Of a stretch of DNA of 64,000 nt, positions 48,418 through 64,000 are shown piece by piece. The stretch is from contig NMRA01000061.1 of assembly GCA_002633005.1 (NCBI GenBank), positions 931,400 to 995,399 on the forward strand, given 5' to 3'. Position numbers and translations under genes: made by a program. Within the stretch, counting starts at the first letter, position 1; every line of letters starts with the position of its first letter. Source of the DNA: Phoronis australis. Lineage: Eukaryota; Phoronida; Phoronidae. The notes below the pieces were generated by a model. It worked only from the letters and a program-made list of their open reading frames with translations, was not told where the DNA came from and ran no database searches.

Positions 48418-50245
48418 GGACTATACAGATGGAGCACAACTGATGTAGATTCAGAATTTACTTTTGGCAGTTGATTCGATGAAGCTTCGTTAAACATTCG
48501 GATGGGTATATATCAATTGTCGGCCTTTCAATATCTATATGGATGAGTGACAAAGAGTGTTGATAGAAACTAGTCATTTCCAGGGCACTTGCATGTTCTT
48601 TGTTAAAACGTGATTTCTAACCCACCATTGTATATTTTAGAACTAAATATTGCCACTGATGTAAATCCATCTTCACATATGACAACCATCTTCATTGATT
48701 ATTAGGGCATTCTCAGCTCGATTAGTGGGACAATGGCATGTTCGGCCAAATTTGGTTCTGATCTGCACCCAATAGATTTTGAAATCTTTGCCTCACAGCT
48801 GGCAGCAGGAGGCGCTGTCCTAATCCATTTCAGATGTAATCAGGCGACTTTTCTTTTTGAAAATATGTACCTCTAAATAAATTCATTAATTTTCAAGAAG
48901 CCCACAGAAAAGAAACGATAGTTTTTTCTTTGGCCTTACATCGAGATTGTAATATTTTTCTAAATTTTTGTTTGATGTCAAAGCTTTCTGTTTACGATAA
49001 GGATTAGGTTCGTTTATTTGTTATTACCATACACTGTTCACAGCGCCATCTGTAGAGAAGCACAACTGCAGTAGGACAATGCAGAAATTCCTGTTTGGCC
49101 ATCAAATTTTTGTGTGCTTGTATGAATTCAGACGACTCCTAAATTATGTGTTCTAAAACAAGATGAAAAAATAGAACGAATCATTCTGTTTTAGCATTTC
49201 GGGCGAGTTGTAGATCATGTGGAATCTATCAGTCTAGTCCGTTGTTATTGCAGTTGTCACAAAGGCATTTGTCAACTTTCAGCCAGTCAGAATTCACAAA
49301 TGATATTCCTAGCACTGGAAAGAAATTTCTTTGGTTGATTTTGAATATCTGGCACTAATCTTATTCTGTAGAGTTTGAAAGAGGCAGAGGCAGTGTGTGG
49401 AATGTCATAAATGTGGGCACTGTACCGTATATCAATATTTTGCATGTCTTGATCAGTTCAACTTTCAAATTTTTGGTGAAAACAATTTTTGTATGTAGTA
49501 TTTATTGATATTTAATAAAATGTTAATGTGACCGCTTGATTACTTCAACCTGTGCGATAATTCCTTTTTACACCTTAATGAAATGGGCTTTTGGCGTGGA
49601 ATAGTTGCTCTTTAGCCAAATTACGTTTTTCTGAATATGCTTATCACTGCAATTCAAGCACAATACAGATGTAACTGGATTGAAAGATTTTATCCCAGCA
49701 AACTTTTCACAAACCTCCTCCGATTAAGTGAACATACAACCTGTGTAAATTTTCTGCTCCGTTAAAAAATAAAACACTGCTAATTTTCACTTGCAATCCC
49801 ACTTCAATCACTTTTGAACAGGATGCAATGGATTTATGGATTTGACTTGGTTTCAAGACAAGGTCTTCCGACCACATGTGCAAAACTGCATTCACAAGAA
49901 ACGCTTATTCAATCGGGCAACGGAAGTAATGCTTGGGGGTTCTGTAACTTAAGATACTTCTCAGTATAATCTCAAAAATGGGAAGTGAACTATGTTGGAA
50001 CTGACCAAGCGTTCTACAATCGGAGCAAATACTCATTAACAGCATTACATTTGAGGCACATTTTTTACTATTAATGACCGATCACGACTATCTCCAGCTC
50101 CTCCGATGGAGTTGCGCATCAACACGCGGCTGTAATAATGAGTCAATTCCCCAGCATAGTCGCCATGATGGGAATACCCAGTGTCATTAAGTTAGGCGTG
50201 GGCCATCAGAAACAACAAATCAAACACCTTATGTAGTACCAGAAC
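48418..50245. other. SDHAF4 3' flank and convergent intergenic DNA
   Basis: AATAAA at 48876-48881 and at 49514-49519 on the plus strand can serve SDHAF4. No other gene is recognised before the poly(A) signal of ATP5F1A on the opposite strand. The two genes converge tail to tail. Confidence 0.55.
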
Positions 50246-50251
50246 TTTATT
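50246..50251 (-). promoter_or_regulatory. AATAAA poly(A) signal of ATP5F1A
   Basis: TTTATT on the plus strand reads AATAAA on the minus strand, 319 bases after the ATP5F1A stop codon at 50570. It is the only such hexamer I see close to the gene end. Confidence 0.65.
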
Positions 50252-50569
50252 CTGACACAGAACTGTACACCTGCATCACACACGGGACGTCCCCGTTAAC
50301 TACATATTCACTTAATCTCTACCGGCCGTTACACTGTTAAGAGAAATGACTGTTAACGTGCACTTCCATTCCTGTAGAAGATAAATTAACGACTCCGAAA
50401 CTCGCATAATCCAGCCAACATCTATTTTCTAGGTTAATTTACACATTGCGTGTGCGCGACCACCACAACATTCTGATTGATCTGTTCAAATTCACCGCAA
50501 AGAAAACAATGCTCTACGCTCACTTATAACAATTTTTGTACAAAATATCACACTAGCGTACAACTGGAG

Positions 50570-58331
<7,762 letters not shown>

Positions 58332-58361
58332 AGTTTTCTTTCCAGATCACTTCTCTGAGCG

Positions 58362-58373
58362 AAGATGGCCGCC
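58362..58373 (-). promoter_or_regulatory. YY1-like element in the ATP5F1A 5' leader
   Basis: AAGATGGCCGCC (plus strand) differs at one base from the YY1 consensus AAGATGGCGGCC and lies about 30 bases upstream of the ATG. YY1 sites just at the start of nuclear genes for mitochondrial proteins are common in animals. The duplicate at 58014-58025 carries the same site. Confidence 0.4.
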
Positions 58374-58399
58374 AAGGGGAAGAATACTTGAGATTGCAC

Positions 58400-59868
58400 G
58401 GGTCAACCCAGATATAATCTCAAATAATATACCATATTTATTATTCTCACTTAAAAATTTAATTCCCATCAATTTAGGCATACAAGTGAATGTGAACATG
58501 CATTTTTAGTTTCATTTATTCAATTTATGATGTTATGTTCGCAAGTGCTTTATACAAAATTAATCTACCCAATGGACAGCCTCGAAGCAACATTCGTTAA
58601 TTACCGGCAAATTCCGACGACAGTTTATGATAGTCACGAGACAGTGAGGTCGGCTCTATTATATGTCGAGGAACGTTCTACGTCTACGACACGGATTCTA
58701 GCTGCTTTTGAGAGAAAATGGGTGCTTGCAGCAAAACGTCGAAGTTTTTTCTTTTTTTATTGAATTTAATAATTTGGGTAAGAAACGAGTTATCAAAGCG
58801 TTTTTATAGTAAGTAGCTTATAACTAGACACTAGGCCACTACAGTAGGCCTAGTCTTGGGCTCGGTCTGACATCAGGATATTTAGTGTCCTACTTTCGAG
58901 CCGTTTTGGTTTCGAGTACGGCCTAACTTCGCAGATATGTTATCCAATATAAGAAGAAATAAGTAATGTTATCTCATAACAATCAAAATTTGTACTTCGT
59001 TCCACCAATTTTGATAGTTTTTGAGCAGTTGGTTTTGGTATCTGAATTACCAAAATTCTAAGAAGGATTTTTGTGAAGTTTCTACCTGACCTAGTGACCT
59101 AGAGTTTGAGAAATAAATAAAATTGTAATCAAAACAAATACATTATGTGGTAAATTTTAGATGTGTTTGCAATTTTTTTAAGCTTGAAGAGGTTTCACCA
59201 AGAATTTTGATGTAGTAGGCAAACCAATGTTTAATTGCTTACACGTTTTAGTTGGTGATGACACTCCGACTATTGTATGGCAAGGAAAACGCAAAATGTC
59301 TTCTTATTATGAGAATATTACAAGAAATTTCAAAAAAGATGAATTAAAGCCACAACAGTCCAAGTATTTACTGCAGGCTGATGCCATTCATTTATTAACT
59401 AACCATCTAGGAAGAATAATTATTCATAAAACGTTTTATTGGAACTTGTGAATGAGACATACTGCTGAAGTTTATGCTGTTGTCGTGGTGACCATATGTC
59501 ATAGACCACATGCTTCCGGCATTGCAAATCCAAATTCTATTTGGCGATCTGGTAAAACTTGAGTTCCATCATTGCACAGTCAATCCATATTTTCCCATCC
59601 GGGTGCCAAACAAAAGCTCACTGGGCCGTACTACGGTAGTATATGCTTCTTGCACTTTGGCGTAGTTCCAGCTGTCTCGCTTTTTCAATCCAGGTGCCTT
59701 CCTGTTTTTTTTTCATTTTTATGCGCCCATATATTTATATGTGGTCGCATATTGCCGTCATCTCTGTGTGGGCGTCCGGCATCCGCAGCTGTGTCCCCTA
59801 AGCCCCTCACAGGATCTTGATGAGATTTGGCAGGTGTGTTCCTATGAAGCTGACGACAGATGACCACG
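58400..59868. other. Spacer between ATP5F1A and the tetraspanin gene
   Basis: No gene is recognised. Frames 58527-58763 and 59227-59451 on the plus strand have ordinary composition but no domain. The right end merges into the ~150-bp repeat array that follows ('tcacaggatcttgatgagatttggcaggtgtg'). Confidence 0.4.
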
Positions 59869-60900
59869 AATTTCGGACCTCGCCAACTACCGGTGTGCCC
59901 CCTAGTGGCAATTTTATATTTTTTACGCTTGCCTCTGGATTTTCGGAAGTCCTCAACATATTTTCACAATAATAATAATAATAATTATAATAATAATAAC
60001 TTTATTTATAGAGGATAAAAAACATGTTAAGTATAAAACTTATCTACCACATGGTCCTCGAAATTACAATAAATAGATAAATGAAATAAATAAGATGAAC
60101 AATGATATGTATATGAATGAAAAATGAAATAAATAAGTAAGTTATTTGATATATACAATTTTTGACATGCATGCAGATATACAGTTAATTAGATAATGAA
60201 TAAGTTGTAAAGTTACTTATAAAATATGGAATATAGGCATCTATTAGTGAGTTGATGCTATCCTCTCATTTTCTGATGGATTCTATGCAGTTTGCACCAC
60301 CTGGTGGCCATTTTTACTGTTTTTGAGTCCATTTTTTGGCATGCGTCCTGATATCAACCTAACCGCTCTAGGGATGATTGTGAAAATTGGCATGTATCTT
60401 CTTACTATGGAAAAGGTGGCTGACGATGATTGTTCGACTTCAACTTCTGTGGCACCCCCTATTGGCAGTTTTGTTTTTTTTGTGCCCATGGCTGTAGCTC
60501 CTAAACCGTTTGCATGATCGTTACTTAGTTTAAGTAGTGTATTTATAATGTAACGTACGATGACCACTTGCTCACAGATCGAACTATCAGTGCGCCCCCT
60601 ACTGGCAATTTTAGTTTTTTACGTTAACATTTGTATCTTCCAAGGTCCTCAACAATTTTTCATAAAATTTGGAATACGTGCATTTATGGTGAGATGACGC
60701 TATCCTGTTTTCAGATGGATTCGAGGTATTTATATGAAGGTAACAATAGACGACGACTTTGAGCTGGCGCTGTGCCCCCTAGTTGAAATATCATTTTTTT
60801 CTGTTTTCCTTTGTTTCTCTGGAAATTCGGTAAATAGCTTTCTACTAAATTAGCAATGGCATGTTCAGTTTTCAGATGGATTGGATGTTTTGGGCTATCT
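59869..60900. repeat. Degenerate ~150-bp tandem repeat interrupted by an insertion
   Basis: The anchor 'gtgccccctastggcaatttt' appears at about 59893, 60297, 60452, 60595 and 60773, each time followed by 'ttttttacg', a 'cctcaac..ttttcaca' block and 'atgctatcct..ttttcagatggatt'. The first interval is about 404 bases because 59969-60224 is inserted inside a unit, between 'ttttcacaa' and 'aaatatggaata'. Removing it restores the ~150-bp spacing. No stable reading frame runs through the array. Confidence 0.75.
59969..60224. mobile_element. AT-rich insertion inside the tandem repeat
   Basis: It starts with a TAA/AAT trinucleotide run and continues 'ctttatttatagaggataaaa...ctaccacatggtcctcgaaat', then short AAATAAAT-type runs. 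The related stretch at 55000-55090 shows that it is a family. Whether it is a SINE, a LINE tail or a MITE cannot be told by eye. Confidence 0.55.
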
Positions 60901-61941
60901 ATTGGTCATTTTATGATACAAATGAACAACTCTACAAACACACCGTTTGCAATGCATTCGTGGGCGCATTTCAACGCTCCACATTGCACTTGTTTTTAAT
61001 GTTGGCAATTATGCATCGCTTCTAAAGATCCGGACTTTCACGCCATGCGAGCATTTCTTGTTTCGGCTAGCTCATTCTACAGTTGGCAGCTTGAACATTT
61101 TGCCAGCATCAAGCTCTGCTTTAGTATACTTTATACTTAACCAATCAAAAAGTATATTGATTGAGCAGCTATAGGGTTACTTTTTCTATACCTAAACTAT
61201 CCACAGGCAATGTATGGCTTAGAGCTATGACTATGACTGTGTGAGCATGAGCAACACGTAAACGTTACCATGGCAACACAGTGAGTGATGCTGATTGAGT
61301 TGTCCATGATGGGGTGGACGTGTTGTGTATTACATCAAGAGATTCTCATCTGCAATGTTGGGAAATGTAAACCTGCATTTTGTCTGTTCAAATTATCTGT
61401 AAGAGATGAGAACCAGTTACAGTATTGCTGTTACTCAGTGGAAGAAATTCATTCTGTACGAGATTTCCTGATAATTTTCCCAGGTGAAGTGCGGGATTAC
61501 TGTCTAAATGCGAGCTGACAAGTTTCCCAGGTAAACAAAAGGAACCGAGGTCACCAAACCCTGTTGGCAACTGACCAATGTTTTTCTCTGGCCCACCTCT
61601 TATCCAAGAGAGAACCAGACGATCGGAATACATATTTGCCCAAAAATACTGACTATACCATCTGTTCAATTGCTGTAGTTTTTAAAAGCGTTCTCATATT
61701 TGTGTGATGACTGGGGATTTTTTGCCAAGTTGTCAAACAAAGTCTGAGGTCACATTGGCAAGCTGCGATTCATCAGATCTAGCCATGATCAGTGCCATCT
61801 GGTGGTGGATCCTAGCAGTAACTGTTAGCCAAAATAATATGTTTTCATTGAAGCACTGAGACATTCACTTTACTTAAGGTTCCATTAGTAGCTTTCGAAA
61901 CTTAATGAATGGAATTACGAAGACCCATCTGTTCTTTACAG

Positions 61942-62818
61942 GCAGCTGCAGCTGCTCTACTCTATGTTGGCATCGACTTGATCAACAACTTCAGCCATTA
62001 TGATGACATCACCAGTGCCGTCTACGCCATTGTTCCATCAGTCATTGTCATTGGTACCGCCACCCTGTTGTTGATTGTGGGACTCATTGGCTGCATCGGA
62101 ACATGCAAGGAACACAAGTGTCTCCTGGGGACGGTAAGAGTCTGTAGTTTTGTCTCTCTAGGCCTATCAACCTGTTCTTATTAGTCGTATGGCTTGTCGG
62201 GGGTGGTTTTTGGCCTGGCAACCATTTTCCCAACAGTGTAGTTGGTGGATGAGGTGATACATGGTTGGTTCTGTTTTGCAAACAAAAACGTCATTTTGGG
62301 AGTAATATCGATTGGGACAGAATTTTTTTGTAGACCATAGCTAAAGAACAACACATTTCTTCACGTTTCTTATGATTTTATTACAAATTGTCAATTATTG
62401 CCATTGTCTGCCAGACCATCTGTTGATATCAGGTTTGCATGGCATGTTTTGTGCCATTGTTAATATCTTTTTTCATTTCCATTTTTACAAAAAGGCATGG
62501 TAGGGCAACCTAATCACCTAATCAAAGTTGTAAGCACTTTTGCTAAATTTAAATACATGCTGTTTTTGGACATATTTAGATAGTAGCTCAGATGTGTTGA
62601 TAAGAGACCTGGTAGTTGTAGCCTTATTGAAAATGTTAGATCTAAATATCAAAAAGTTTGTTCCAAATTTTGCACAGTCCTTTCTCAAGAGGAACTGCAA
62701 ACTGAAACATTTGTAACGTACGTTGATGTTCTCTCTTTTGCAGTTCTTCGTAATGCTGCTTATTATCTTCGTGGCGGAGGTTTCAGCTGCGGCAGTAGGC
62801 TATTTATATCGCTATGAT
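61942..62818 (+). CDS. Tetraspanin, TSPAN3-like (two internal exons)
   Basis: Tetraspanins organise membrane proteins in surface and endosomal membranes. Exon 61942-62133 encodes the end of transmembrane helix 1 (AAAAALLYVG), the small loop with DDITSAVYAIVP and helix 2 (VIVIGTATLLLIVGLIGC), followed by the inner loop GCIGTCKEHKCLLGT. Exon 62744-62818 is 75 bases, the conserved size for this tetraspanin exon, and encodes helix 3 FFVMLLIIFVAEVSAAAVGY followed by LYRYD. Both junctions are in phase 0 with good donors (gtaaga, gtaagt). The wording is closest to TSPAN3. The first exon, with the N-terminus, was not found to the left, and the large loop with its CCG motif lies right of the window. 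Confidence 0.88.
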
Positions 62819-64000
62819 GTAAGTGAACTGCTCTATCTTGTTTGTTTCGATAAACTTGTGTTTTGTGCAGTTTAATTCGAAGTCATTTTCCCAGTTTTAA
62901 ACCAGCTCCATGCTTTAACCAAGGTTGTTGTGAAACCCTTAGTTTTGTTTTTTTAAGACCCTTTCATACTAACGTCGACGTTTTGGAAAGTTGCGGTACA
63001 AACGGATAACTTCAGTTCTATATCAAAGTTAACAGTGCCAGTTAACTTCGCAGTAAATTGGTGGATTTAACAGCAGAGTGTCGACGCTCAACGGTCAACT
63101 TGAAGTTATCGCCAGGGGTCACTGTCATAGTCAGCAATTAAAGACCACTGTCGTGGCTTATAGTTGCTTATGTTTTGCTTGAATAATCACCCATCGAAAT
63201 AGAAATAACTTTTGTGTCAATTAGCTTGTGTTATCATTCCCAAATTGTCACATTAAAAAAATCGTAGCGTCCATACCATGCACCATCGCTACCGTGCGAA
63301 TACTTCTATGACATCAGCGTCACCTACTGTTTACTTCGATGTCCATTAACTACCGAAGCCAGTATGTACGGTTCAGTTCACTTCGCAGTTTACGTCGATG
63401 CTCCACTTACACCAGAGTTAAATGAATATGAAATGGCCTGTAAACAGCGAGTTAGCTTTCCTATTTACGTTCCGCACAACACCATGGAAAAATGGGGTTA
63501 CTGTTTGGTTGAACCGTAGGAGTCACTTTTACTTACTTTGATTTAGAGCTGTTTGAAGTTTGCAATTTCAGCTTGACCTAATTAGTTCTGTGTGAGACTT
63601 GAATAATATTGCCTTGCTCATTGAAACAAGCATTTATGATTACTCCTGTGGTTCTACTTAAAATACTCAAATTTTCTGAATGTAGAGGTGCCACAAAACT
63701 GAATTATATTAATAAGGTATGTCCACGTAAACTTTTCTACAGTCTCTATATGTGAACTAGAGACTGTTAAACTCCGATTAGCTTTTGTCACGCCTCTCAT
63801 GTCAGTCAACACTTCTGAAACATGAAAGAGCCTTTTCATTGTCCAGGATGTATGTTAGGTGTCGTCTGACACCTTTGATATTGTTAAACTACCGTATCAC
63901 TAAGCCATGCCCCTTACTAAAGTCTTACAGATTCGAGTTGAGCTTTCCTTCAGATTAACCATGTATCTTTCACACCATCTGGTGTTTAAGGCATGGAAAT
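62819..64000. other. Tetraspanin intron
   Basis: Unique AT-rich sequence with no further exon that I can recognise before the window ends. The next exon should begin in phase 0 and encode the start of the large extracellular loop. Confidence 0.6.

Overview
The window is animal nuclear DNA. Every recognisable protein is split into short exons with GT-AG introns, the intergenic and intronic DNA is full of small transposons and minisatellites, and the conserved genes are metazoan (HAUS6, RSL24D1, SDHAF4, ATP synthase alpha, a tetraspanin, a YWTD-propeller receptor). The mix points to a marine invertebrate. Tx1-type LINE fragments, highly heterozygous assembly joins, and minisatellites sitting on exon-intron boundaries fit amphioxus (Branchiostoma) best, but this is an inference, not a proof.

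Layout, left to right. 1-5.9 kb: no gene I can support, a few transposon remnants and a CCAAT/CRE palindrome. 6.0-11.7 kb (minus strand): the 5' part of a secreted or membrane protein with a signal peptide and an LDLR-class-B/YWTD-type beta-propeller (LRP- or ROS/Sevenless-like). 13.8-17.3 kb (plus): complete RSL24D1, a 60S ribosome-biogenesis factor, 5 exons, 162 aa. 17.3-22.7 kb: 3'UTR, minisatellite and dispersed repeats. 22.8-43.4 kb (minus): HAUS6, an augmin (microtubule-branching) subunit, in more than 20 exons. It is interrupted by a 292-bp assembly gap, and its 3' end is present twice because two allelic contigs were laid end to end. 43.4-48 kb: a transposon-rich spacer with a 932-bp TA-flanked inverted-repeat element and a perfect 73-bp palindrome. 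48.1-48.4 kb (plus): the conserved exon of SDHAF4, a complex II assembly factor. 50.2-58.3 kb (minus): complete ATP synthase F1 subunit alpha (ATP5F1A), 10 exons, 553 aa, with exon 1 duplicated at another contig join. 59.7-60.9 kb: a degenerate ~150-bp tandem repeat split by an insertion. 61.9-62.8 kb (plus): two exons of a TSPAN3-like tetraspanin that continues to the right.

The genes do not form one pathway. SDHAF4 and ATP5F1A are neighbours that both serve mitochondrial oxidative phosphorylation, but their transcription converges and each has its own poly(A) signals, so I read this as coincidence. The most interesting sequence biology is in the introns. One is a 96-bp unit repeated three times that carries the 3' splice site and the first 33 bases of an ATP5F1A exon. 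Another is an array whose unit contains a perfect GTAAGT donor. A third starts eight bases after a HAUS6 5' splice site. Single-N positions at 14461, 25134 and 58052 mark contig joins and two of them sit beside false duplications.
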